Below are positions 6,963 through 14,040 of a stretch of DNA of 23,633 nucleotides, piece after piece. Source of the stretch: Candidatus Heimdallarchaeota archaeon (lineage in GTDB: Archaea > Asgardarchaeota > Njordarchaeia > Njordarchaeales > JAMOTR01); the NCBI GenBank assembly GCA_027068385.1, contig JAMOTR010000070.1, forward strand, positions 1-23,633, given 5' to 3'. Position numbers and translations under genes: made by a program. The notes under the pieces are model-generated. The model was not told where the DNA came from, made no database searches, and saw only the letters and a list, made by a program, of their open reading frames with translations. How positions within the stretch are numbered: position 1 is the stretch's first letter; each line of letters begins with the position of its first letter.

Positions 6963-8253
6963 GCGCGTTACATATTTTTGTAGACCTTCCTATTACCGAA
7001 TCGTTTAATATAACAGAGTTCTCTATACGCGCCCCTTCCGATACAACGACGTTCCTTCCTATAGCGGAATCTATCACGGATCCTTCTATTATAGCCCCGT
7101 CCGCTATAGCTAACTCGGGGTGCTTATGTACGAGGTACTTGTTAGCGGCCAAGAACGTGTGCGGTTTTCCCGCATCGAACCGGGGTCCCGAATACTTAAA
7201 GTATACGACCTTAAGTTCCTTTACGACCCTCGGGAATACCTCCTTCTCTAGGCTCACTTTCCCCTCCGGTATGTATTCTACCACCTTCTTGTTCATTATG
7301 TATACTCCCGCGTTTATGAGGTTAGACGGAGGCCTCTCGGGCTTTTCCACGAACCCTAAGATCCTATATCCGTCCACTAATAATACACCATATTGTCTCG
7401 GATCGTCCACGGTATATGCGAGTATTGTAAGGTCCGCCTCCTGCTCCTCGTGAAATTTTATCATCTCCCTCAGAGGGGCCTCCGTGATTATATCACCGTT
7501 CATCGCCACGAACACGTCGTCCCCAAGGAAAGAATAAGCGTACTTTAGTCCGCCTCCGGTATCTAGGGGGGAATCCTCCCTAACTACTTCCCGAGCTCTA
7601 TAGCCTTCTATCGCTTCCTTAACGAGTTCGGCCTTATATCCCGTGGACACGACCCCTCCTTTTATATCGTTCTTCTCTAACCGATCTAGGATCCGCTGTA
7701 TCATGGGCCTATTCGCTATAGGTAGAGCCGGTTTTGGGATAACATACGTAAGAGGCCTTAAACGCGTACCGAAGCCACCAGCTAAAACGATAGCTCTCAT
7801 TTTGTTTCTTCGCTCGCGAGCGTCCTCAAAGTTTTTGATGAACTCTATCACGCGCTCTAGCTCTTTTCTTACGTTCCTACCGTCCACAATGATATAAGAA
7901 GAACACATCTCCTCGACCTCCATCCTCAGTATTTCTATCGCCTCGACGTTCTCCTCTATCTTTCTCTCGTCGTATCCCCTCCTTCTTAGCCTTTCCCTTA
8001 TTACGTCCGGTGGGGCCTCTACTAGAATACAACGTACTCCGTCGCATTCGGGCACGAACGTGCTCACCACTATGGCGCCCTCTATACATATATCGTAAGG
8101 TACTATTAGGGTGTCCCTTTCGACCTCATACGCGAGATATAGGTCGTTCTCCTCTACGAACTCCTTAAGCTCTATGACCTTGAATCCTCTCTTAGCGAGA
8201 AGCGACGCGAGCGTAGTCTTTCCCGAGCCGGGCACTCCCACGATCACGAACAT
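6826..8253 (-). CDS. AK6/Fap7-like kinase fused to sugar-phosphate nucleotidyltransferase
   Basis: One open frame of 475 residues joins two enzymes. Residues 1-143 are an AK6/Fap7-type P-loop nucleotide kinase. Walker A is GVPGSGKTT (6-14), and the lid-like RERLRRRGYDERKIEENVEA segment is typical. In other organisms this family has adenylate kinase activity and helps small-subunit ribosome assembly. Residues 152-475 are a nucleotidyltransferase of the mannose-1-phosphate guanylyl / glucose-1-phosphate thymidylyl type: GGFGTRLRPLT at 159-169, PKP at 173-175, NGD at 252-254, then a C-terminal left-handed beta-helix with hexapeptide repeats (about 380-440). Met152 (ATG 7798-7800) begins exactly where a stand-alone transferase would start, so two genes that lost a stop, or an internal start, are possible. 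The last 137 bases overlap the DJ-1 gene on the other strand. Confidence 0.87.
   Translation of the reverse strand: MFVIVGVPGSGKTTLASLLAKRGFKVIELKEFVEENDLYLAYEVERDTLIVPYDICIEGAIVVSTFVPECDGVRCILVEAPPDVIRERLRRRGYDERKIEENVEAIEILRMEVEEMCSSYIIVDGRNVRKELERVIEFIKNFEDARERRNKMRAIVLAGGFGTRLRPLTYVIPKPALPIANRPMIQRILDRLEKNDIKGGVVSTGYKAELVKEAIEGYRAREVVREDSPLDTGGGLKYAYSFLGDDVFVAMNGDIITEAPLREMIKFHEEQEADLTILAYTVDDPRQYGVLLVDGYRILGFVEKPERPPSNLINAGVYIMNKKVVEYIPEGKVSLEKEVFPRVVKELKVVYFKYSGPRFDAGKPHTFLAANKYLVHKHPELAIADGAIIEGSVIDSAIGRNVVVSEGARIENSVILNDSVIGRSTKICNALIGRKARIGPGLSLKRLVLADHSIVERFLLVSYASSPGDRLGRFR
7811..7822. repeat. Perfect 12-base palindrome at the kinase-transferase junction
   Basis: CGCTCGCGAGCG reads the same on both strands. 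It encodes part of the linker between the kinase and nucleotidyltransferase halves and ends 10 bases before the possible internal start ATG (7800 on the minus strand). It could be an operator for an internal transcript or a chance result of Arg/Glu/Ala codons. No T-run follows it, so it does not look like a terminator. Confidence 0.5.
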
Positions 8254-8256
8254 AAA

Positions 8257-8267
8257 TTCTTAAATCA
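8257..8267 (+). promoter_or_regulatory. TATA-like box for tRNA-Val
   Basis: TTCTTAAATCA lies about 27 bases before the first base of the tRNA, where an archaeal TATA box is expected. The region up to 8288 also separates the tRNA from the divergent kinase-transferase start at 8253, whose own promoter I could not place with confidence. Confidence 0.5.
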
Positions 8268-8288
8268 CGATCTGAAGTAAACCTTAGA

Positions 8289-8365
8289 GGGCCCGTAGTT
8301 CAGCCTGGCAGAACGCCCGCCTTACACGCGGGAGGTCCGGGGTTCGAATCCCCGCGGGCCCACCA
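8289..8365 (+). tRNA. tRNA-Val (anticodon TAC), CCA encoded
   Basis: The gene folds as a full cloverleaf. The acceptor stem GGGCCCG (8289-8295) pairs perfectly with CGGGCCC (8355-8361), followed by discriminator A8362 and an encoded CCA (8363-8365). The D stem is GTTC/GAAC. The anticodon stem is CCCGC/GCGGG (8316-8320 with 8328-8332) with loop CTTACAC and anticodon TAC at 8323-8325. The T arm is CGGGG-TTCGAAT-CCCCG. The anticodon loop has 7 bases and there is no intron. No T-rich terminator follows, and the next coding region starts 31 bases later, so read-through transcription into it is possible. Confidence 0.98.
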
Positions 8366-8396
8366 AAGAACTTCTACCTCTTATGAACATGTGATC

Positions 8397-10526
8397 ATGA
8401 GCTACGATCTAATTATAGATAGGTTCTCGGACTTCGCTAAAACGTTCGAAGGAGATGTGATCTTGCGTATGCGCGACGCGATTACGGGTAAAATTTATAG
8501 AGTTCGTATCAAGCCTTCCGCGGTGAGGGAATTATATAGAATGGTAGAAGCCTCTAGGAGGGCTAATTATCAGGAGGCCGTAGCGATCGTTCAATCCGCG
8601 AAGGCGAGGTTCGAGAGGTTCTTACAAGAGATAGGTAAAGAGTATACGAGGCAGCGGAAGTTCGGAGACTTCGTGGTCCACTATTATATCCCTCCGTCCA
8701 GGATGACGCCCGGCAACGCTGTGTTCTTCGTTCCTCGCGTGGTCCTAGAGGAGGAAGCTAAGAGGTGGAAGGAGGTAGCTAATTCACCGACGTTTAACCC
8801 TTCGGGCGACATCTTATCCGTAGTAGCCGCGGCCGCCACTCACGAGGCTTTAGAGGTTGCGGAGAACTTCTTCCAGATCTACGACGTATCGGCCGGTAAG
8901 AAGGGAAGGGGATACGATTCGCCATTAGTGATGCGCTTCTTCGAGGTGACCTATTCCCTGGTTTTTAAGCGATCGTTTTATCGAAACCCTTATTTAAAAC
9001 GACACGACCCTCAAAGGGTGGGAGAAGAGCCGAGATATTACGAGGAAACTATACCGTGCCCGAGCTGCGGGAAGGACGCTATCATGAGGCATATAGTTAG
9101 GAAGATCCCTTACTATGGAGAACTTCGGATACTATCGATATCGTGCCCCCACTGCGGCTATCGCTTCTCGGACGTGTATCTACTAAGGGAAGAGAAGCCC
9201 AAAAGAATAGAATTTAAGATCAAGAACCTCGAGGACCTGAGCGCGATGCTCGTACTTACGTCCAGAGCTACGGTCAAGATACCCGAGCTCGGCTTAGAAG
9301 TGAGACCGGGGCCGATAGCTAAAGGAAGGATGCTTCCCGTTTCCGCGATGCTTACGGAGTTCATAGACGCGACGCGCTTCGCGATGAAAGGGGCTAAAGG
9401 GGATGAGGACGAGGAGGAGAGGGTAAGGAGAGGCAAGGAGATCATAAAGAGACTAGAAAAGGAACTCGAGGAACCGTCCGGGGAGCTCACGATCGTGATC
9501 GAGGATCCCTCGGGCGGGAGTGATATAATACCGGAGAAGATTCGGTCTATGGAAGCGGAGAGGGAGAGAAAAAAGCGAAGTTTTTGGGTTAAATTAATAA
9601 TGAGCTACAAATCATGTAGCATGACTACAAAAGCTGTAGTCGTTAGGAACCTCGTTAAACGCTATAAGAACGTAGTAGCGCTTAGAGGAGTATCGTTCGA
9701 AGTCCCTACTAGAATCGTATACACGATCTTAGGTCCTAACGGTTCCGGTAAGAGCACGCTTCTTAATATTATAGCGGGCATGCTTAAGCCCACGAGCGGA
9801 TACGTAGAGGTCTTAGGTATAGACGTAGTACGCGATCCGTTTAAGGTGCGTCCGTTAGTGGGGATCGTGCTAGGAGGGAAAGCTAGAGCCTTCTATCCGA
9901 GATTAACGGCGTTAGAGAACCTCATAGTGTTCGGAATCTTATACGGGCTGAGCGAGGGTGAGGCGAGAAAGAGGGCTAAGGAATTACTTAGCCTAGTAGG
10001 CTTAGAGCGGGCCGCGAATAAGACGCTAAACGAGTTCTCGCTTGGGATGACGATGCGTTTGATGATCGCCAGGGCTCTCATTCACGACCCCGAACTCTTA
10101 ATACTCGACGAGCCGACGTTAGGATTAGACCCTATAGCCGCCTACGAGTTCCGCCGCCTCATAAAGAAGCTCTCTAAGGAGCGCACGATACTCCTCACTA
10201 CTCATAATATGTATGAAGCCGAGGAGGTGAGCGACCGGGTGACGATACTACTAAAGGGTAAGATAGTAGAACAAGGAACGCCCGATATTATACGCGAAAA
10301 GTACGCTAAGCCCGAGTTCGAGGTGGAATACGAGGGGGACGTAGAACTTCCTGGGGTGATCGAAGAGAGAAGGCTTAATGATCGTAGGATCGTGCGCGTG
10401 AGAGGGACCTTTGAGGAGATCGTGGAGAGGCTTAAGGGATGCAACGTGTATCGCATAGAGCGCCGCATACCCTCATTAGAAGAGGTGTTCATGGAGGTGG
10501 TGGTAAATGATACTCGCCCTTTATAA
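8397..10526 (+). CDS. ZPR1 zinc-finger protein joined in frame to an ABC transporter ATPase
   Basis: This is a single frame with two unrelated halves. Residue numbers here count from an in-frame GTG at 8391; ATG 8397 is the preferred start. Residues 1-220 are a region I do not recognise. Residues 221 to about 375 are a ZPR1 domain: zinc cysteines C223, C226, C252 and C255, then the typical VKIPELGLEVRPGP strand. ZPR1 binds translation elongation factor 1A in eukaryotes. Residues 411-711 are an ABC-2-type ATPase: Walker A GPNGSGKS (448-455), a degenerate signature FSLGMT (549-554), Walker B with D573/E574, and the switch His605. Between them lies an AT-rich stretch with a TATA-like box, ATGs at 9600 and 9621, and off-frame TAA codons. 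The ATPase is therefore very probably made separately from ATG 9621 (301 residues), with the permease gene overlapping its end by 20 bases. Confidence 0.85.
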   Translation: MSYDLIIDRFSDFAKTFEGDVILRMRDAITGKIYRVRIKPSAVRELYRMVEASRRANYQEAVAIVQSAKARFERFLQEIGKEYTRQRKFGDFVVHYYIPPSRMTPGNAVFFVPRVVLEEEAKRWKEVANSPTFNPSGDILSVVAAAATHEALEVAENFFQIYDVSAGKKGRGYDSPLVMRFFEVTYSLVFKRSFYRNPYLKRHDPQRVGEEPRYYEETIPCPSCGKDAIMRHIVRKIPYYGELRILSISCPHCGYRFSDVYLLREEKPKRIEFKIKNLEDLSAMLVLTSRATVKIPELGLEVRPGPIAKGRMLPVSAMLTEFIDATRFAMKGAKGDEDEEERVRRGKEIIKRLEKELEEPSGELTIVIEDPSGGSDIIPEKIRSMEAERERKKRSFWVKLIMSYKSCSMTTKAVVVRNLVKRYKNVVALRGVSFEVPTRIVYTILGPNGSGKSTLLNIIAGMLKPTSGYVEVLGIDVVRDPFKVRPLVGIVLGGKARAFYPRLTALENLIVFGILYGLSEGEARKRAKELLSLVGLERAANKTLNEFSLGMTMRLMIARALIHDPELLILDEPTLGLDPIAAYEFRRLIKKLSKERTILLTTHNMYEAEEVSDRVTILLKGKIVEQGTPDIIREKYAKPEFEVEYEGDVELPGVIEERRLNDRRIVRVRGTFEEIVERLKGCNVYRIERRIPSLEEVFMEVVVNDTRPL
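9588..9600 (+). promoter_or_regulatory. Internal TATA-like box before the ABC ATPase
   Basis: GTTAAATTAATAA is the most AT-rich stretch in the surrounding coding DNA. Its centre lies about 27 bases before ATG 9621, the distance expected for a leaderless archaeal transcript of the ABC ATPase. It sits directly after the charged tail of the ZPR1 part, where an intergenic region would be expected. The call rests on composition, position and the operator just downstream. Confidence 0.6.
9604..9641. promoter_or_regulatory. Tandem palindromic operator at the ABC ATPase start
   Basis: Two perfect inverted repeats lie side by side. The first is GCTACAAATCATGTAGC (9604-9620, 6-base arms). The second is GACTACAAAAGCTGTAGTC (9623-9641, 7-base arms). 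The shared half-site CTACA/TGTAG occurs at 9605, 9615, 9625 and 9635, alternating in orientation at an exact 10-base step, so all four sites lie on one face of the DNA helix. The array begins 4 bases after the TATA-like box and surrounds ATG 9621, where a bound repressor would block initiation. A winged-helix protein encoded in the same operon is the obvious candidate ligand. Confidence 0.8.
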
Positions 10527-11268
10527 GTACTTCCTAAAGCAGCGCCTCAGATACGTGGGAAACATAATCATGGGTCTCTTCAACGTGATACTACGGGCGA
10601 TAATACTCGTATTCTTCGCCCAAGCGTTCACGTCCGCCGCTATGGCTAAAGGGTACGGACTCACGGCTATGATCTTGCTCTCCTTCGTCTCCCAGGCCCT
10701 ACGGGACGTCGGATTCTTCTTCCGCGAACAAGAATACTATGGTACCTTCTATCGGATCTTCGCCACGCCCGCCAACAGAGTCCTCTTAATACTCACTTAC
10801 TCCCTCGCATCCTCCACGATTATGGTCCTAGAAATACTCGTCATCATCTCTGCCGGGCGGATCCTAGGAGTACACATAGTTCCCGGATTCCGGTTCCGGT
10901 TTACGGCCTTCTCCGTACGGCTCACGGCTTTCGGATTCTCCCTACTTATATCCCCCATAGGTATCTTCGCTAAGAACGTGGCCGGACCCATCATTAACCT
11001 CACTCAGACGATCATATACCTACTCACGGGAGTGTTCTTCCCCGTGTCCCTATTACCTCACTCTCTTCAAGTTATCTCGAACGCGCTGCCGTTCACTAAA
11101 GTCTTCGAGGCGTTTAGAGGAGCCACGATATACGGGCGGGGCGCCGAGATGATACTCGAATATTCGATGTACGGAATCTTCCGGGGAATAGCCATGACCG
11201 CTGTAGCTACGCTCATCATAAGAATCTCGGAAAGGATCGCGATGAACTATGGCTACGAGAGACTTTGA
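10507..11268 (+). CDS. ABC-2 type transporter permease
   Basis: This 253-residue integral membrane protein has about six hydrophobic segments in the order expected for an ABC-2 permease, including the late IIYLLTGVFFPVSLLP segment that is typical of the family. It should pair with the ATPase encoded just upstream to form an exporter; the substrate (drug, lipid, polysaccharide or peptide) cannot be told. The start codon overlaps the end of the ATPase gene by 20 bases and has a strong site GGAGGTGG (10493-10500) 6 bases upstream, so translation is coupled. Its own end overlaps the winged-helix gene by 20 bases. A hydrophobic stretch near 125-145 is unusually rich in Phe and Arg (GFRFRFTAF). Confidence 0.88.
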   Translation: MILALYKYFLKQRLRYVGNIIMGLFNVILRAIILVFFAQAFTSAAMAKGYGLTAMILLSFVSQALRDVGFFFREQEYYGTFYRIFATPANRVLLILTYSLASSTIMVLEILVIISAGRILGVHIVPGFRFRFTAFSVRLTAFGFSLLISPIGIFAKNVAGPIINLTQTIIYLLTGVFFPVSLLPHSLQVISNALPFTKVFEAFRGATIYGRGAEMILEYSMYGIFRGIAMTAVATLIIRISERIAMNYGYERL

Positions 11269-11614
11269 GGAGGAGCTCAAGGAGCTCGTAGAGGAGTTCG
11301 TTATGAACGTGATAACCCTAGTGTATAATAGGGCTAAAGAAGAGGGGAAAGTAGAGGACGTTGAGAGGCTAGCGGAGCTTTTTTCTTCCCTTTCGACCCC
11401 GGGACGCATACGCGTCCTTCTAGCTCTAGAAAAGTCTCCGAGGCGCTTTAAGGAGCTAGAGGTGCTCTCAGGACTACGCGGGGGGTCTCTAAAGACATCG
11501 CTTAAGAAGTTCATAGAGCTAGGTCTTATCACACAAACCATGGGTATATACAGGATCACGCCCAAAGGGCGCCTCGTGGCTAGACGGATTAAGGAGGTGA
11601 GTAAGTATGTATGA
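11249..11614 (+). CDS. Winged helix-turn-helix transcriptional regulator
   Basis: The product has 121 residues. An acidic N-terminal helix pair (about 1-42) looks suited to dimer formation. It is followed by a winged helix-turn-helix domain (about 45-115) of ArsR/PadR-like type: LSTPGRIRVLLALEKSPRRF, a recognition helix around SLKTSLKKFIELGLI, and the wing IYRITPKGRLVARRI. No ligand-binding cysteines are seen, so metal sensing of the classic ArsR kind is unlikely. The gene overlaps the permease by 20 bases and the next gene by 8, so it belongs firmly to the exporter operon. I infer that it binds the tandem palindrome at 9604-9641 and regulates its own operon. Confidence 0.83.
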   Translation: MATRDFEEELKELVEEFVMNVITLVYNRAKEEGKVEDVERLAELFSSLSTPGRIRVLLALEKSPRRFKELEVLSGLRGGSLKTSLKKFIELGLITQTMGIYRITPKGRLVARRIKEVSKYV

Positions 11615-13064
11615 GGTGTTCTTATTTACTCTCGTTTTTACCGTTCTCCTTTCCTATAAGACTCGTTCTACACATCTCTCCTCGATACCCGTAGTTTTAG
11701 GTATAGCCTTAGCTGTGGTGTTAGAGCGTTACGACGAGGCTATATACATCGCCATAGCGTGCATACCGATCGCGGCAGCCTCGGAGATAGACTCCCCAGA
11801 GGACCTCTTAGGGAGTATCATAGTATCCCTCATAATCGCTCGGATGCTCGCGGAGGTCTTCCACTCGCCGCTATCTCCGTCCCTGTTTCTAGCTTTCGTT
11901 GTGGGCGTCTTAATATTAGGGGCCTTCAACAAGAGCTTAGCGCGGTATTCCTTAGCCCTAGTGATCTTCATCTACGTCGTTAAGAGCATCGGAGGAATAT
12001 CTTATCCGCGGTTAGGGGAGCTCATCAACGTGCTCTTGGTGTTGTTCGTCATAGGGATCTTCGTACCCGGCATAAGGACGTCACCTAAAGCTATATACGC
12101 GGGTAAGTTAGAGAAGCCCGTAACGGTAAACATAGGGGCTAAGGTAACGTTCGAGAAGGGATCGGACGTTTGGGTGACGGAGCCCGGATATATCATAGAA
12201 GGTCGCGTACACATAGATCTACGTGGCTTAGGTATAGTACGCTCGGGACCCGTGTTCGTATCCGGAATAAAGCTCCCGGTAAAGCCTAAGTTCCTCTCTA
12301 AGCGTAAGCCCATAGACGAGCTCTTGTCGCTTGAGACCGTAGAGGCGGGGCCGTTGACGGTCGTGGAGTTCGAGACGTTCGACTTCGTTAAGGTCGGTCC
12401 CGTGAAGGTTAAAGAGCGTGGAATAGTTCTTCTAGGCCCCTCGCGGAAATTATATCCAGAGGAAGGAAAAGTGGTCTTCGAGTCACCCGAGGGGACGATC
12501 ACGGTTTCGGATAAGCTTAAGTCTGAGTTCGTAGACGGGGAACTAGAGACGAACGACGTGTTCTACTATAAGGGTAAGTTCGGACGCCTCGAGGCTAACG
12601 TTTCGGAGAGGAGGATCAACGGCTTCGTATACATAGAGGATCGTTACATAGAATTCGAGACGGACGAAGAAGGGGTAAAAATCAACGGTAACCCGGTGGA
12701 TCGGCAGGAGGCATTTAAGACGTTCATGTACGTTCGCGACCGGATCCTCTCTCAGGTATCAGAGACGTTCTCCGAACGAATTTCCGGGTACTTTTTCTCG
12801 AGTATTTTTTCCACGTCTAGACCTAACATATTCGCTATGCTTATAGCCCGAGCTATTACATCGGCTAGTTCCTCTTCGACCCCTTCGTTCTTTAGGAGGG
12901 CTTCTGAGAGTTCTCCCACTTCCTCTACTAGCTTCATGAACGTCCTCTCTAACCCGCGCTTACGGTCGCGTTCTAAGAACAAATCCGCTAGCTTACGTTG
13001 TAGATCCTTGATCTCCATGAGCGTTTTGAACGGAAAACGAAAGAAGTTCACCGCGAATTCGTAG
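11607..13064 (+). CDS. Membrane protein with beta-rich cytosolic domain, function unknown; 3' part overruns antisense mazG
   Basis: The frame has 485 codons. Residues 1 to about 155 contain six or seven hydrophobic segments. Residues from about 170 to 365 are dominated by short alternating strands with recurring Val/Gly turns (such as VSGIKLPVKPKF, VEAGPLTVVEFETF, FVKVGPVKVKERG). This resembles a beta-solenoid or bactofilin-like fold, but I cannot assign a family. A strong site GGAGGTGA (11593-11600) lies 6 bases before the ATG, and the gene overlaps the winged-helix gene, so it is the fourth member of the exporter operon. From about residue 383 the frame passes antisense through the whole mazG gene and becomes Ser/Arg-rich low complexity; this tail is probably not a conserved domain. 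The real protein may be near 380 residues. No off-frame stop lies right at the boundary. Confidence 0.65.
   Translation: MYEVFLFTLVFTVLLSYKTRSTHLSSIPVVLGIALAVVLERYDEAIYIAIACIPIAAASEIDSPEDLLGSIIVSLIIARMLAEVFHSPLSPSLFLAFVVGVLILGAFNKSLARYSLALVIFIYVVKSIGGISYPRLGELINVLLVLFVIGIFVPGIRTSPKAIYAGKLEKPVTVNIGAKVTFEKGSDVWVTEPGYIIEGRVHIDLRGLGIVRSGPVFVSGIKLPVKPKFLSKRKPIDELLSLETVEAGPLTVVEFETFDFVKVGPVKVKERGIVLLGPSRKLYPEEGKVVFESPEGTITVSDKLKSEFVDGELETNDVFYYKGKFGRLEANVSERRINGFVYIEDRYIEFETDEEGVKINGNPVDRQEAFKTFMYVRDRILSQVSETFSERISGYFFSSIFSTSRPNIFAMLIARAITSASSSSTPSFFRRASESSPTSSTSFMNVLSNPRLRSRSKNKSASLRCRSLISMSVLNGKRKKFTANS
12752..13018 (-). CDS. MazG-like nucleotide pyrophosphohydrolase
   Basis: This protein has 88 residues from ATG 13018; a GTG at 13051 would add 11. 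It has the all-helical MazG core that hydrolyses (d)NTPs to monophosphates and pyrophosphate with magnesium. The metal-binding motifs are clear: EEVGE in KLVEEVGELSEALL and EELADV in GVEEELADVIARAISIA, followed by the typical LGLDVEKILEKKYPE end. The short single-domain length matches house-cleaning MazG-like enzymes and not the double-domain bacterial MazG. The gene lies entirely within the 3' part of the opposite-strand membrane-protein frame, and its start faces the porB start about 48 bases away. The family match is strong, so this is the real gene of the overlapping pair. Confidence 0.9.
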   Translation of the reverse strand: MEIKDLQRKLADLFLERDRKRGLERTFMKLVEEVGELSEALLKNEGVEEELADVIARAISIANMLGLDVEKILEKKYPEIRSENVSDT

Positions 13065-13065
13065 T

Positions 13066-14034
13066 ATGGCGAACCCTCTTAAGGAACGCGCCGCTAGACG
13101 GGAGGAGAATCGTCGGTTCTTACCCGGTCATCGTTTATGTGCCGGCTGTGCGGCCCCCATAATAGTAAAGATCGCGCTTATGGCCGCTCAGGAACTCGGT
13201 ATTAAGCCCATAATCGTGAACGCCACCTCTTGCTTAGAGGTAGCCACTACGATTTATCCCTATACCTCTCGGAATATACCCCGGTTACACAACGCGTTCG
13301 AGAACGCTGGAGCGACCGCTTCCGGAGTGGAAGCCGCTATAAAGATACTAAAGAGGAAGTACGGAAAGAACTTAGACGACCTCAAGGTGATCGTGTTCGC
13401 TGGAGACGGAGGTACCGTGGACATAGGTCTTCAGAGCTTGAGCGGGATGCTAGAGCGCGGGCACGATATTCTCTACATCATGTATGACAACGAGGCGTAT
13501 ATGAACACCGGAATTCAGCGCTCCGGAGCTACTCCCCTAGGAGCTCGGACCACCACCTCGCCCGCGGGTAGGAAGATACCCGGGAATCCGAGGCAGAAGA
13601 AGCCTATAGCGTTCATAGCGGCAGCTCACGGGATACCTTACGTAGCTACGAGCACTCCCGCTCATTTCATGGATCTATTTAATAAGGTGAAGAAGGCGCT
13701 ACAAATAGAAGGTCCTAAGTTCCTACACGTGCTTTCTACATGTCCTCGCGGTCGGCGCTTACCGACCGAGAAGACGATAGAGAACCTAAAGTTAGCCGTC
13801 GATACGTGCTACTTCCCTCTACGGGAATATGAGGACGGAACTCGGAAGCTTACCGATAGATCACTAATGATAGCGAAGAAGCCCGAACTTAAGAAGCCCG
13901 TAGAGGAGCGGGTGAAACAGCAGGGACGCTTCAGGCATCTACTTAAGCCGGAGAACAAGCACCTACTAGAAGAACTCCAGAAACGGGTGGATAGGAACCG
14001 GGAGTACTTGCTTAAACTAACGGGGTTTAAGTGA
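13066..14034 (+). CDS. porB: Pyruvate (2-oxoacid):ferredoxin oxidoreductase, beta subunit
   Basis: PorB binds thiamine pyrophosphate and a [4Fe-4S] cluster in the enzyme that turns pyruvate, CoA and oxidised ferredoxin into acetyl-CoA, CO2 and reduced ferredoxin. The 322-residue protein shows LCAGCAAP (Cys25, Cys28), Cys56 in NATSCLE and Cys226 in STCPRG as cluster ligands. The TPP motif is GDGGTVDIGLQSLSG (114-127) followed by NEAYMNTGIQRSG. This GIQRSG form is characteristic of pyruvate-type beta subunits. The C-terminal charged region is also typical of archaeal PorB. Genes for the alpha, gamma and delta subunits are normally adjacent but are absent on both sides, so they must lie outside the window. 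The ATG follows the previous plus-strand stop by one base. Confidence 0.92.
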   Translation: MANPLKERAARREENRRFLPGHRLCAGCAAPIIVKIALMAAQELGIKPIIVNATSCLEVATTIYPYTSRNIPRLHNAFENAGATASGVEAAIKILKRKYGKNLDDLKVIVFAGDGGTVDIGLQSLSGMLERGHDILYIMYDNEAYMNTGIQRSGATPLGARTTTSPAGRKIPGNPRQKKPIAFIAAAHGIPYVATSTPAHFMDLFNKVKKALQIEGPKFLHVLSTCPRGRRLPTEKTIENLKLAVDTCYFPLREYEDGTRKLTDRSLMIAKKPELKKPVEERVKQQGRFRHLLKPENKHLLEELQKRVDRNREYLLKLTGFK

Positions 14035-14040
14035 TTTTTA

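Noticed and set aside
10880..10940. Apparent short repeats around TTCCGG and ACGGC in the permease gene
   Set aside because: They are imperfect and explained by repeated Phe/Arg/Thr/Ala codons in a hydrophobic loop; no symmetry like the operator at 9604-9641.
11205..11218. TGTAGCTAC near the end of the permease gene, similar to the operator half-site
   Set aside because: It is a single short palindrome without the 5-base spacing or the 10-base register of the operator array, and lies within coding sequence without a promoter.
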